A stretch of DNA of 64,000 nt from positions 1,736,001 to 1,800,000 of the forward strand of contig OZ253558.1 in NCBI GenBank assembly GCA_965262745.1, read 5' to 3'. Position numbers and translations under genes: made by a program. The notes under the pieces were generated by a model. It did not search any database, was not told the origin of the DNA, and saw only the letters and a list, made by a program, of their open reading frames with translations. Each line of letters opens with the position of its first letter. Position 1 is the stretch's first letter. This DNA is from JAJECS01 sp965262745 (lineage in GTDB: Bacteria > Chloroflexota > UBA11872). Shown piece after piece: positions 41,302 to 50,683 of this stretch.

Positions 41302-41816
41302 CCCAAATAGAGGACGTAGGGACCCGGCAGCGGAGACTCGACCGCGGCCCGCTGTAGCAGTCCGCGCGAGGGGCTGAGAGCACGCGCGGCGATCGCTCGG
41401 TTGATCTCCGGCACCGCGTCCAGCTCGTCAATCTCCTCGACCGTGAGGAAGCGTGCGGCGTCGACCTCCGGCCCGGGCGTGGGCTCTCCGGCAACACGCC
41501 GGAGCAGGAAGACCACGTACGTCGAGTGATCCTCGCCGTGCCGCGAGCGCACCGCCAGCAGTCCCTGCACCTCGGTCGTGAGGCCGGCCTCCTCGTTGAC
41601 CTCGCGGACGGCGGCTTCGGCCAACGTCTCATCGGGCTCGCAGAAGCCGCCCGGAATCTGCCAGTTGCCGCGCCCATAGGCCGTGGCACGGCGCACCAGC
41701 AAGATGCGGTCACCGTCAACGACGGCGCCGCCCACGCCCACGTTGTATCCCTGGTTGTACCGCTCTGGAACCGGGCTCATCCGGTCATAGTACCGGCGCG
41801 CAAGTCGCCGTGGCAC
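41298..41816 (-). CDS. NUDIX hydrolase
   Basis: A 172-residue protein; Met13 (ATG 41780, MSPVPERYNQ) is an alternative start. The NUDIX box is complete: GGFCEPDETLAE then AAVREVNEEAGL gives Gx5Ex7REVNEEAGL, whose glutamates bind the Mg2+ needed to cleave nucleoside diphosphate-linked substrates. GYNVGVGGAVVDGDRILLVRR and NWQIPGG precede it. The shape is that of ADP-ribose/NADH pyrophosphatase-like NUDIX proteins; the substrate is not decidable. Its last 30 codons are duplicated at 31276, on the far side of the surface-protein island. Confidence 0.92.
   Translation of the reverse strand: MPRRLARRYYDRMSPVPERYNQGYNVGVGGAVVDGDRILLVRRATAYGRGNWQIPGGFCEPDETLAEAAVREVNEEAGLTTEVQGLLAVRSRHGEDHSTYVVFLLRRVAGEPTPGPEVDAARFLTVEEIDELDAVPEINRAIAARALSPSRGLLQRAAVESPLPGPYVLYLG
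41316..41387. repeat. 72-bp direct repeat, right copy
   Basis: Identical by eye to 31294-31365 and part of the intact NUDIX gene's 3' end. It marks the right junction of the surface-protein island. Confidence 0.9.
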
Positions 41817-41913
41817 CGCCGGTGTCGGCGCCCCAAAGACCCAGCCGTTGACCCCGCATTGAGCCGACGGGGTGCAGGCTCATAGAATCTAAGGCCACCC
41901 CATCCAACTCCGA

Positions 41914-42609
41914 GTGCCCTTCGTGCTCTTCGACTTCCACACGCATACGTTCTTCAGCGACGGCGAGCTGTCGCCGATCGAGCTCCTGCGGCGCTGTCAC
42001 GTCGCGGGATATACCGCCGTTGCCGTCACGGATCATGCGAGCCCCGCCAACGTCGAGGCGCTCGTGCCGGCCCTGGCGCGCGATTGCCGCATCGCGGAAG
42101 ACGCGTGGGGCATCGTCGCCATCCCGGGCGTTGAGATCACGCACGTGCCGCCGGGTGAGATCGACGCGGTGGCTCGCCGCGCGGCGGAGGCCGGCGCCGA
42201 GCTCGTGGCGGTCCATGGTGAGACCATCGCCGAGCCGGTCGCGGCCGGCACCAACCGCGCGGCGCTGGAGTCCGACTACGTGCACGCGCTGGTGCACCCT
42301 GGCCTGCTGAGTCCGGAACTCGCCCAGCTGGCACAGGGCAATGGCAAGTGGCTCGAGCTCTCGGCACGCCGCGGGCACTCGCTCACCAACGGGCACGTGG
42401 CCGCGCTGGCCCGGGCGTCGGGCACGCGGCTCCTCGTCAACAGCGACGCGCACGCCCCGGGTGATTTGCTGTCGGAGCCCTTGGCCCGCCGCATTGCCCG
42501 AGGGGCCGGCTTGAATGCCGACGAGACCGAGACCATCGTGTCGGACAACCCACTGGAGCTGCTGCGCCAGTTGGGGCGCTCGATTCCAGAGATCACCCAG
42601 GTCCCATGA
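41914..42609 (+). CDS. PHP-domain metal-dependent phosphoesterase
   Basis: A 231-residue protein starting with GTG. PHP motifs: FDFHTHTFFSDGELSP (His/Asp metal ligands), VAVTDHASP, a central PGVEITH, and LVNSDAHAPGD. The family includes histidinol phosphatase and phosphoesterases acting on nucleotides or RNA ends; the substrate is unknown. It overlaps the lon gene by an ATGA (42606-42609), so they are co-transcribed. It is divergent from the NUDIX gene over about 100-130 bp. Confidence 0.88.
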   Translation: MPFVLFDFHTHTFFSDGELSPIELLRRCHVAGYTAVAVTDHASPANVEALVPALARDCRIAEDAWGIVAIPGVEITHVPPGEIDAVARRAAEAGAELVAVHGETIAEPVAAGTNRAALESDYVHALVHPGLLSPELAQLAQGNGKWLELSARRGHSLTNGHVAALARASGTRLLVNSDAHAPGDLLSEPLARRIARGAGLNADETETIVSDNPLELLRQLGRSIPEITQVP

Positions 42610-44993
42610 CCGTCCTCGACCGCGAGTCAGTGCCACCCGTACTCGAAATCGTCGATCCCACGGACCAGGACGTTGACCACGTCGAGCGGGTGGAGCTGCC
42701 GGTGCTGCCCCTGCGCGCCGAATCGCTCTACCCAATTCCCGACAGCATGACGCCGTTCCTGGTTGGACGCGAGGGCTCGGTGTCAGCCATCGAGGATGCG
42801 CTGGCCCGCGACCGCCGCATCTTGGCCGTGGCGCAACGCCAGCCCACTAAGGAAGACGTGGCGTTCGACGACCTGCACGAGGTGGGAACCGAGGCGCAGA
42901 TCATTCGCATGTTGCGGTTGCCAGACGGAACCACCAGCGTCCTCGTGCACGGCGTGCGGCGCGTGCGCGTGGTCTCCGTCGTCAGCGAGTATCCGATCGT
43001 GCGGGTGGTGGGCCAGGTGGTGGACGACCTGGACGAGGATCCAGCGATCTCGCGCGCGGCGATGCCGCGGGTCCTGAAGCTGTTCCAGCGCGTCGCGCGT
43101 CTCAGCGATGCCATACCGGAAGAAGCACTGATCCGGGCTATGAACGCGGAGACGCCTGGGCTGCTGGCCGATGCCGTGGCGGCATCACTCAACTTATCCC
43201 TCGACGATCATCAGACGCTGCTCGAGATGCGCGACGTTGCCGAGCGGCTGCAGCGCGTGCGCACGTTGCTGGACGAGGAGATTCAGGTCCTCAAACTTGA
43301 GCAGGAGATCCGCGAGAGCACTCGCAACGACGTCGACATCAAGCAGCGCGAGTTCTATCTGCGTGAGCAGATGCGGGCCATCATCAAGGAAATCGGCGAA
43401 ACGAATTCGCAGAACGCCGAGGTCGCGGCCATTCGCGAACGACTGGAGTCCAGCGCATTTCCCGACCTGGTCGCCAAGCGCGGACTCAAGGAACTAGACC
43501 GCCTGAATGCCCTCCCGCACGGGTCGCCCGAGACCAGCGTCCTGCGCACCTACCTGGAGTGGCTCACGGAACTGCCGTGGCGGCGGCGGTCCAAGGACAT
43601 GACGGACGTGGCGCGCGCGGAAGCGATCCTCAACCAATACCACCATGGGCTGAAGGATGTGAAAGAGCGCCTGCTGGAGTACATCGCGGTGCGCCATCTC
43701 GCGCGACGCTCACGCAGCCCGATCCTCTGTTTCGCGGGACCGCCCGGCGTCGGAAAGACGAGCCTCGGTCGTTCGATCGCCGAGGCGCTGGGCCGCAACT
43801 TCGTGCGAGTGTCCCTGGGCGGTGTGCGGGACGAGGCCGAGATTCGCGGCCACCGGATGACGTATGTGGGCTCCATGCCGGGCCGCATTCTGCAGAAAAT
43901 GCGGGAAGCGGGGACCATCAATCCCGTCTTCATGATCGACGAGATCGACAAGCTTGGGCTGGACTTCCGCGGCGACCCCGCCGCCGCCCTGCTCGAAGTG
44001 CTAGACCCCGAGCAGAATCACACCTTCAGCGACCACTATCTCGAGTTGCCCTTCGATCTGAGCAAGGTGATGTTCATTGCGACCGCCAACACGCTGCACG
44101 GCCTGCCGCCCGCGCTGGTCGACCGCATGGAGGTGATCGAGCTGCCGGGCTACGTGGAGGACGAGAAGGTGGCAATCGCGGAGCAGTTCCTGGTATCCCG
44201 GCAGCTGCATGAGCACGGGTTGGATGCCGAGGCGCTCCACTTCGAACGCGAGGCGCTGCGGCGCATCGTTCGCGCGTACACCCGCGAGGCGGGCGTGCGC
44301 GAGTTGGAACGCGCCATCGCCACCATCGCCCGCAAGGAAGCCCTAGCCCGCGCCGAGAGTCGCGAGGGGAAACAGGTCATTCGACCCGCGGACGTACCGA
44401 AGTATCTCGGTCCGCCAAAATATCGCTTCGGGTCCGCCGATAGCGATGACGCCTACGCCGTAGCGACCGCGGTATTCACCACGCCGGCCGGCGGCGACCT
44501 CCTGCCGATCGAGGTATCGATCGCGAAGGGCACCGGCGAGGTCACCCTGACAGGCTCCCTGGGCGACGTGATCCAGGAATCCGCCCACGCCGCCATTACC
44601 TATGCCCGGGCACACGCCGACGACTTCGGCTACGGAGCCTCCAACTTCGATGCCATGGACATCCACGTGCACGTACCGCAGGGCGCCCTGCCCAAGGAAG
44701 GCCCGGCGTCAGGTGTGGCCATCGCTACCGCGCTGATATCTGCCCTGGCGCGCCGCAAAGTTCGCGGCAGCGTGGCAATGACGGGGGAGATCACCTTGCG
44801 TGGGCGCGTGCTGCCCGTCACTAGCATCAAGGAGAAAGTCCTGGCCGCCAAACGCGCGGGCATCGAGACTTTCGTGCTGCCGCATGGCAATCGGCAAGAC
44901 CTCGACGAGCTGTCGGCAGACACCCGCGAAGGCCTTGAATTTGCCCTCGCCACCACCGTGGACGAAGCGCTGGCGCACGTCCTGGTGGGCTAG
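42606..44993 (+). CDS. lon: ATP-dependent protease Lon
   Basis: A 795-residue protein of normal Lon length. It has an N-terminal substrate-binding LON domain (VELPVLPLRAESLYPIPDSM, about 25-230), a coiled-coil (NDVDIKQREFYLREQMRAII), an AAA+ module with Walker A GPPGVGKTS (near 380) and Walker B FMIDEIDKLG (near 442), and the C-terminal serine-lysine protease: Ser in PKEGPASGVAIATA (near 703) and Lys in KEKVLAAKRAG (near 745). It degrades misfolded and regulatory proteins in the cytoplasm. ATGA overlap with the PHP gene; mreB follows after 109 bp. Confidence 0.96.
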   Translation: MTVLDRESVPPVLEIVDPTDQDVDHVERVELPVLPLRAESLYPIPDSMTPFLVGREGSVSAIEDALARDRRILAVAQRQPTKEDVAFDDLHEVGTEAQIIRMLRLPDGTTSVLVHGVRRVRVVSVVSEYPIVRVVGQVVDDLDEDPAISRAAMPRVLKLFQRVARLSDAIPEEALIRAMNAETPGLLADAVAASLNLSLDDHQTLLEMRDVAERLQRVRTLLDEEIQVLKLEQEIRESTRNDVDIKQREFYLREQMRAIIKEIGETNSQNAEVAAIRERLESSAFPDLVAKRGLKELDRLNALPHGSPETSVLRTYLEWLTELPWRRRSKDMTDVARAEAILNQYHHGLKDVKERLLEYIAVRHLARRSRSPILCFAGPPGVGKTSLGRSIAEALGRNFVRVSLGGVRDEAEIRGHRMTYVGSMPGRILQKMREAGTINPVFMIDEIDKLGLDFRGDPAAALLEVLDPEQNHTFSDHYLELPFDLSKVMFIATANTLHGLPPALVDRMEVIELPGYVEDEKVAIAEQFLVSRQLHEHGLDAEALHFEREALRRIVRAYTREAGVRELERAIATIARKEALARAESREGKQVIRPADVPKYLGPPKYRFGSADSDDAYAVATAVFTTPAGGDLLPIEVSIAKGTGEVTLTGSLGDVIQESAHAAITYARAHADDFGYGASNFDAMDIHVHVPQGALPKEGPASGVAIATALISALARRKVRGSVAMTGEITLRGRVLPVTSIKEKVLAAKRAGIETFVLPHGNRQDLDELSADTREGLEFALATTVDEALAHVLVG

Positions 44994-45102
44994 CACGGAA
45001 CAGTCCGCCACCGGGGAAGCTCAGTTGACGGCGGAGAGTGGCTATTCTGCGGTACGGGGCCCCGCACCGCGCGCACAACAGGAGAGTTGAGCAAGCGTTC
45101 AG

Positions 45103-46158
45103 ATGTTTGGACCGCTCAACACGCTCTTCGGACTCTTCTCGCGCGACCTTGGCATCGACTTGGGCACCGCCAACACGCTCGTGTACGTGAAAGACCGGGG
45201 CGTGGTGCTGTCCGAGCCGTCGGTGGTGGCAACGGACCAGAGAACGATGCGTGTCCTCGCGGTGGGCGCCGAAGCGAAGAAGATGGTCGGCCGCACACCT
45301 TCCAACATCATCGCCATGCGCCCGTTGCGCGACGGGGTGATCGCCGACTTCGACACTGTGGAGACCATGCTCCAGTACTTCATCAGCCGCGTGCATGACG
45401 AGCTGCCGTTCGCGCCGCGTCCGCGCGTGATCGTCGGCGTGCCCTCGGGAGTCACCGAGGTTGAGAAGCGCGCCGTCCACGAGGCAAGCCTGCAGGCCGG
45501 CGCCCGCGAGGTCTACCTCATCGAAGAGCCCATGGCCGCCGCCATCGGCGCCGGGCAACCGATTCAGGAGGCGACGGGCAACATGATCGTCGACATCGGA
45601 GGTGGGACCACAGAGGTCGCCGTGATCTCGTTGGGCGGCGTGGTGGTAAGTCACAGCATCCGCGTGGCTGGCGACGAAATTGACGAGCAAATTGTGGAGT
45701 ACTGCCGGAGCGAGCACACGCTGCTGATTGGCGAACGCACCGCCGAAGCTTGCAAGATCGCCGTGGGATCGGCCTACGCCGGTCTCCAGGAAGACACCGT
45801 GCTCGTCCGCGGCCGCGACCTGCAGAGCGGGTTGCCGCGGCAGGCCGAGCTCACGTCGGGACATATCCGCGAGGCGATCGGCACGCCGGTGACGGAAATC
45901 GTGGACAACGTCAAGCTCGCGATCGAAGCCACGCCGCCGGAGTTGCTGGCCGACATCATGGAGCACGGCATCTATCTCGCCGGCGGCGGGGCCTTGCTGC
46001 GCAACCTTGACAAGCGCATCGAGCAGGAGGCCGACATTCCAGTGCATGTCGCGGAAAACCCGCTGGAAGCCGTCGTGCGCGGCACCGGTGCCTGCCTCCA
46101 CAACCTCGAGGCTTACCGCGAGGTCTTCGTTACCGAGAACCAGTCCCCCTACGGCTAG
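45103..46158 (+). CDS. mreB: rod shape-determining protein MreB
   Basis: A 351-residue actin-like ATPase: phosphate-1 loop DLGIDLGTANTLVYVK, phosphate-2 MIVDIGGGTTEVAVIS, and the adenosine site LAGGGALLRNLDKRI. It polymerises under the membrane to guide lateral wall synthesis. First of five cell-elongation genes (mreB-mreC-mreD-mrdA-rodA). The 109-bp upstream gap has a TTGACG at 45025, but no -10 box at normal spacing. Confidence 0.97.
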   Translation: MFGPLNTLFGLFSRDLGIDLGTANTLVYVKDRGVVLSEPSVVATDQRTMRVLAVGAEAKKMVGRTPSNIIAMRPLRDGVIADFDTVETMLQYFISRVHDELPFAPRPRVIVGVPSGVTEVEKRAVHEASLQAGAREVYLIEEPMAAAIGAGQPIQEATGNMIVDIGGGTTEVAVISLGGVVVSHSIRVAGDEIDEQIVEYCRSEHTLLIGERTAEACKIAVGSAYAGLQEDTVLVRGRDLQSGLPRQAELTSGHIREAIGTPVTEIVDNVKLAIEATPPELLADIMEHGIYLAGGGALLRNLDKRIEQEADIPVHVAENPLEAVVRGTGACLHNLEAYREVFVTENQSPYG

Positions 46159-46992
46159 GTGGTCGCCAGCATGCGGGGAGGCCAACGAGCCGCAATCGTC
46201 TTGATAGGACTCATCGTGGCGGCGGTCGTGCTCTCGATGCTGCACAACACGGGCGCCAGTGTCCCGGTGGAGGGTCTGGTCCTTCGCGTGGTCGAACCGG
46301 TCAGGAGCGCTTTCACGACCCTGGCCAACAACACCTCGCGTGCACTGGCCGACTTCAATCGGTTTGGCGAGATTCGGGAGGAGAATGCCGCGCTGCAGGC
46401 CGAGGTGGCGCAGCTCCGGGCGCAGGCGGCTCGCCTGAACGACACGGAACGTGAAAACGAGCGCTTCCGCCAAGCCCTGGGCTATCTGGACGAGCACCCC
46501 GAGCTCAAGCTCGTGACGGCGCGGATCGTCGGGCGGGACAGCCTGGACTTGCTGGATACGATCGTGATCGATCGCGGCGCGGCATCCGGCATCCGGGTGG
46601 GCATGGCAGTGGTGGCGCAAGGGGGATTGGCCGGTCGCGTGACCAACGTGACCGACGCGTCGGCCGATGTGCTCCCCGTGCATAGCCCGCAGAGCACGGT
46701 GAGCGTGCTGGCTCAAGGGGACGAGACCACGGCGGACGGAACGCTGGACGGGACCACCGGCGCGGATTTGGTGATGCGCCACATCGACGCGGAGGCGCCC
46801 ATCATGATTGGCGACGCTGTCGTGACCTCCAGTCTCGGTGGTGGCCTGCCGCGGGGAATCCCAGTCGGCCGAATCGTGGCCATCGAGGTCTCACCCACCA
46901 CCGTGCTGCGCCAGGCGATCGTCGAGCCCATCGTGAAGCCGGAGCACTTAGACGTCGTGCAAGTCATCGTCGGGCAGACGGCGGGCGTCTAG
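46159..46992 (+). CDS. mreC: rod shape-determining protein MreC
   Basis: A 277-residue protein with a short cytoplasmic tail, one membrane helix (AAIVLIGLIVAAVVLSML), a coiled coil (IREENAALQAEVAQLRAQAA), and the extracytoplasmic beta-barrel domain (ARIVGRDSLDLLDTIVID, GIRVGMAVVAQGGLAGRVTN). It links MreB to PBP2/RodA outside the membrane. GTG 46159 directly abuts the mreB stop; ATG 46171 is an alternative. Confidence 0.93.
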   Translation: MVASMRGGQRAAIVLIGLIVAAVVLSMLHNTGASVPVEGLVLRVVEPVRSAFTTLANNTSRALADFNRFGEIREENAALQAEVAQLRAQAARLNDTERENERFRQALGYLDEHPELKLVTARIVGRDSLDLLDTIVIDRGAASGIRVGMAVVAQGGLAGRVTNVTDASADVLPVHSPQSTVSVLAQGDETTADGTLDGTTGADLVMRHIDAEAPIMIGDAVVTSSLGGGLPRGIPVGRIVAIEVSPTTVLRQAIVEPIVKPEHLDVVQVIVGQTAGV

Positions 46993-46994
46993 TC

Positions 46995-47561
46995 GTGGTC
47001 CCGCGTCTCGGCACCGCCGCGCGCGGTGCACGCCGGCTGCCCTCACCGGGCGCCTGGGCGGCAGCTCTGTTTGTGGCCCTGCTCGCGCTGGCGCAAACCT
47101 CGGTGCTGCCGTATTTCGAAATCCTGGGAACGCAGCCATCGCTGGTTCTGGTCAGCGTCGTCATCCTGGCCACGATGCAAGTAGGGACGCGGGCGCTCGC
47201 GTGGGGGTTCGGGGGCGGGCTTCTGGTCGACCTTTTTTCGGCAGCACCACTTGGAACCAACGCGCTGCTGTTCACCCTGTTTGCCTTCGCGGCCGGTGGG
47301 GGATTCGGCGGCGTCGACCGCGCGAATATCGTCATCCCGGCCGCGGCGGTCGTGCTCGCGACGGCGGTCTACTACCCGAGCGTGCTCTTGGCGCTGCAAT
47401 TGCAGGGGACTGAGGTAGCGTGGGCGGCCCAGCTTCCCGGGCGCCTGTGGCCGGCCATTGCCGTCAACCTCGCAGCCGCGGCAGTGCTCTACTACCCGGT
47501 GCGCGTGCTCGAGCGCTGGACACACGGCCGTCAGATTCCAACGTTTCGAGGAGTACGCTAG
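46995..47561 (+). CDS. mreD: rod shape-determining protein MreD
   Basis: A 188-residue membrane protein with four to five hydrophobic helices (AAALFVALLALAQTSVL, PSLVLVSVVILATMQVG, FGGGLLVDLFSAAPLGTNAL, LWPAIAVNLAAAAVLYYPV). MreD sequences are poorly conserved; the call rests on length, the LDLFSAAPLG-like motif and the position between mreC and mrdA. GTG start, 2 bp after the mreC stop. Confidence 0.88.
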   Translation: MVPRLGTAARGARRLPSPGAWAAALFVALLALAQTSVLPYFEILGTQPSLVLVSVVILATMQVGTRALAWGFGGGLLVDLFSAAPLGTNALLFTLFAFAAGGGFGGVDRANIVIPAAAVVLATAVYYPSVLLALQLQGTEVAWAAQLPGRLWPAIAVNLAAAAVLYYPVRVLERWTHGRQIPTFRGVR

Positions 47562-47567
47562 AGACGT

Positions 47568-49520
47568 ATGGCAGCCAACGGCGAGCACAGCGGGCAAGCC
47601 GCACCTGCAGCGCAGGGCACCAAGAGCGACGGCGGCGCGAGCGCCAATCGAAAGCTCCGACGCGGACTCATCCTCGGGGGCGCGGTTCTGGCAGGCAACG
47701 CGGCCCTGGCAGGGCGTCTCTGGCAACTGCAGGTCGTTGACACGGACACCTACCAAGAGCAGGCGACCCGGAATCGACTACGAACCGAACCGGTGCGGCC
47801 TGTGCGCGGTTTGGTGTTCGACCGCAGCCGCGAACCGCTGGTCCGCAATGTGCCCGTATTCGGCGTGTGGATCACGCCGGCTGACGTCCCCAAAGCCCGC
47901 GAAGGCTCGATCATCGCCAGCGTCGCCGCCCTCACGGGCGAGCGGCCTGACGATGTGCGTTTGAAGTTGGCGCAGGCCCGCTACGACCCAGGCCGCCCGG
48001 TGCAGGTGGCGACGGACGTGGAACGCGACTCGGCGCTGGCCATCGAAGAGCGCCGCCACGACCTGCCAGGGGTGCAAGTCCGTTCGGGGATACGTCGTGA
48101 CTACCTGCACGGCGACGCCTTCGGGCACATGCTCGGCTTTGTCGGACCGGTTCCCGCCGAGGCGCTGGAGGAATACCAAGCGCTTGGCGTGGGCTTCGAC
48201 GAGACAGTTGGGCTGGCGGGCCTCGAGCGCAGATTCCAAGGGGCGTTGCGCGGGACCGACGGCTCACGGAAGGTCGAGATCGACGCCCTCGGGCGTGAGT
48301 TGAACGAGATCGCTGCCGAAGCGCCCGTCGAGGGACGTCACCTGGTGATGACCGTTGCCGTTCGCGAGCAGCGGGCGATACGTGAGATTCTGGCGCGGCA
48401 TCTGGCCCTTCGTGACTCCGGCGCGGGGGTCGCGGTCGTGATTCGACCCGAGGACGGATCGGTCGTCGCGCTCGCCAGCTTGCCCGACTACGACAACAAC
48501 GCTTTTGGAGCGGACGGCGACGCCAGTGTGCTGACGCGGTTAGTCACCGACCCGCGGCGTCCGCTCATCAACCATGCGGTGGCAGGCCTCTATCCGCCGG
48601 GCTCAAGCTACAAAGTCGTCGCGGCCTCAGCGGCGCTCGAGACCGGCATCGTTTTGCCGCAAACCAAGATTCGCTGCGACGGCCAGTTGGTGCTGCCAAG
48701 CGGCTGGGCTTTCAAGGATTGGCTGGCGACCGGCCACGGCATGGTCGACCTGCACCGTGGCATTTCGGAGTCGTGCAATATCTACTTCTACAGCATCTCC
48801 GGCGGGAATCCTTACACCAACCTCACCGGCTTCGGCAATCGGCGGATGGTGGAGTACGAGCGTGGGTTTGGGTTTGGCGAAGTCAGCGGCATTGACCTGC
48901 CCGGTGAGGCGGCCGGGCTGGTGCCAACGGCCGAATGGAAGCAAGGCAACCTGGGGCAACCGTGGGTGACGGGCGACACCTACCACGCCGCCATCGGCCA
49001 GGGGCTGGTGCAGGTCACGCCGCTGCAAATTGCCATGATGTATGCCGCGGTGGGCAACGGTGGGCGCCTGCTGCGGCCACGTCTGGTTGACCGAATCGTC
49101 GACTCGCAGGGCCACGTCCTCCAGCGGATACCCGTGAGCGAGCGCGGACGATTGCCGGTCTCGGATGAACACCTTCAGCTTCTGCGCAACGCGCTGTTGG
49201 AAGCGGTCAACGGCGTCAACGGCACTGGCAAGCACGCGCGTTCCGAATTCACCGTCGTGGCCGGAAAGACTGGCACGGCGGAGTACAGCGGAACACGCGA
49301 TGCGAATGACAAGCTCCCAAGCCACGCCTGGTTTGCCGGCTATGCACCAGCTGAGAACCCTGAGTACGCGTTCGCGGTGTTGGTTCGCGACGGCGGCGAA
49401 GGCGCCTTTGCGGCCGCTCCAATCGCGCGCGACATCATTGACTATTTGATGACGGGTCAGATGCCCCCGCTGCCGCAAGACCGTCCGGATTTCATACCAC
49501 CGACGCGCCGGCTCGCATGA
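47568..49520 (+). CDS. mrdA: penicillin-binding protein 2 (elongasome transpeptidase)
   Basis: A 650-residue class B PBP. It has an N-terminal membrane helix (GLILGGAVLAGNAALAGRLW), a pedestal domain (RGLVFDRSREPLVRNVPVFG), then the transpeptidase: SxxK in LYPPGSSYKVVAA (Ser near 345), SxN in SESCNIYFYSIS, and KTGT in VVAGKTGTAEYSG (near 565). It cross-links peptidoglycan during cell elongation, partnered by RodA, whose gene overlaps its stop (ATGA, 49517-49520). Confidence 0.95.
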   Translation: MAANGEHSGQAAPAAQGTKSDGGASANRKLRRGLILGGAVLAGNAALAGRLWQLQVVDTDTYQEQATRNRLRTEPVRPVRGLVFDRSREPLVRNVPVFGVWITPADVPKAREGSIIASVAALTGERPDDVRLKLAQARYDPGRPVQVATDVERDSALAIEERRHDLPGVQVRSGIRRDYLHGDAFGHMLGFVGPVPAEALEEYQALGVGFDETVGLAGLERRFQGALRGTDGSRKVEIDALGRELNEIAAEAPVEGRHLVMTVAVREQRAIREILARHLALRDSGAGVAVVIRPEDGSVVALASLPDYDNNAFGADGDASVLTRLVTDPRRPLINHAVAGLYPPGSSYKVVAASAALETGIVLPQTKIRCDGQLVLPSGWAFKDWLATGHGMVDLHRGISESCNIYFYSISGGNPYTNLTGFGNRRMVEYERGFGFGEVSGIDLPGEAAGLVPTAEWKQGNLGQPWVTGDTYHAAIGQGLVQVTPLQIAMMYAAVGNGGRLLRPRLVDRIVDSQGHVLQRIPVSERGRLPVSDEHLQLLRNALLEAVNGVNGTGKHARSEFTVVAGKTGTAEYSGTRDANDKLPSHAWFAGYAPAENPEYAFAVLVRDGGEGAFAAAPIARDIIDYLMTGQMPPLPQDRPDFIPPTRRLA

Positions 49521-50683
49521 CCAGCGCTCTTCGGCGATTCGATCTCGCCATCATCATCCCGTCCATCGCTTTGGTGTCGGCTGGAATCCTCATGCTCTCC
49601 ACCACCGGTGATCCTGGCCAAACCGGCCTCGACCACAAGGCGGTCCAGCAAGGCCTATTCGTGGCCATCGGGCTCACGATCGCCCTGGTTATGGCCTTCC
49701 TGGACTATCGCCTGCTCCATGCCGTGGCGCTGCCCGCCTTTATCCTGGGCACGATCGCGGTCGCTGCCGTGGTGGTCTTCGGTGACGCCAGTCTGGGCGC
49801 CCAACGCTGGTTCGTGGTCGGGCCCGTTGTGATCCAGCCGTCCGAGATCATGAAGCTGGCCGCCATCATGTACTTGGCACACTTTCTGGCCCGGCGCGGC
49901 GAGCGCATCCGTTCGCTTCGGACCGTGATGCTGAGCCTCGCGATCATGCTGGTTCCGACGGCGCTGGTGTTCGTCGAGCCCGATCTGGGCTCCGCGCTCG
50001 TGTTCGTCGCCATCTGGCTGGCGATGGTGTTCGTCGCCGGCGCCCGCTGGTGGCATGTGCTGGTGCCCATCGGAGCGGCGCTTGCCGCATTCCCCTTCGG
50101 ATGGTTTTTTGCCCAGGGCTACATGCGTGAGCGCTTCGTCGCCTTCTTGGACCCTGGGAGCGACCCGCTTGGCGCCGGCTACAACGTGCTGCAGGCGCGG
50201 ATTTCCATTGGTTCCGGCGGCTGGTTGGGCCAAGGGATCGGGCAAGGCACGCAGTCACAACTTGAATTCCTGCGCGTGCGCGATACCGACTTCATCTATG
50301 CCGTGCTCGGCGAGCAACTCGGCTTCGTAGGCGCCCTGGGCGTCATCTTGTTCTTCACACTTCTTCTCACGCAGGCCGTAGTCGTCTCGCTGCGCGCGCG
50401 CGATGACTTTGGCCGGTATCTCGCCATCGGCATCGCCGGCATGTTGTTTTTCCAATCCTTCGTCAACATCGGCATGAATGTTGGGCTTATGCCAGTGACC
50501 GGAATCACGCTTCCCCTCCTGAGCTTCGGCCGCAACTCGCTCGTGGTCACGCTGGCGGCCATTGGGATTCTCCTCAGCATCAATGCGCATCGGACGGCTG
50601 CCCCCTACCGGCAGCAGGGCGTCTGGTGGATTTCGAGCGTGACGCGGATGGAGCCCCGTCCGGAATCTTCGCCACGTCCGTGA
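49517..50683 (+). CDS. rodA: peptidoglycan glycosyltransferase RodA
   Basis: A 388-residue SEDS-family membrane protein with about ten helices. SEDS landmarks: GAQRWFVVGPVVIQPSEIMK, VEPDLGSALVFVAIWLAMVF, GAGYNVLQARISIGSGGWLG and the C-terminal MPVTGITLPLLSFGRNSLV. It polymerises lipid II glycan strands for PBP2 to cross-link. It ends in a GTGA overlap with thrB, an unusual junction between wall and amino-acid genes. Confidence 0.95.
   Translation: MTSALRRFDLAIIIPSIALVSAGILMLSTTGDPGQTGLDHKAVQQGLFVAIGLTIALVMAFLDYRLLHAVALPAFILGTIAVAAVVVFGDASLGAQRWFVVGPVVIQPSEIMKLAAIMYLAHFLARRGERIRSLRTVMLSLAIMLVPTALVFVEPDLGSALVFVAIWLAMVFVAGARWWHVLVPIGAALAAFPFGWFFAQGYMRERFVAFLDPGSDPLGAGYNVLQARISIGSGGWLGQGIGQGTQSQLEFLRVRDTDFIYAVLGEQLGFVGALGVILFFTLLLTQAVVVSLRARDDFGRYLAIGIAGMLFFQSFVNIGMNVGLMPVTGITLPLLSFGRNSLVVTLAAIGILLSINAHRTAAPYRQQGVWWISSVTRMEPRPESSPRP

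Noticed and set aside
45025..45048. TTGACG...TATTCT as the mreB promoter
   Set aside because: Spacing of only 12 bp is outside the working range.
44827..46782. 651-codon minus-strand frame over lon, mreB and mreC
   Set aside because: Covers three certain plus-strand genes; shadow of high GC3.
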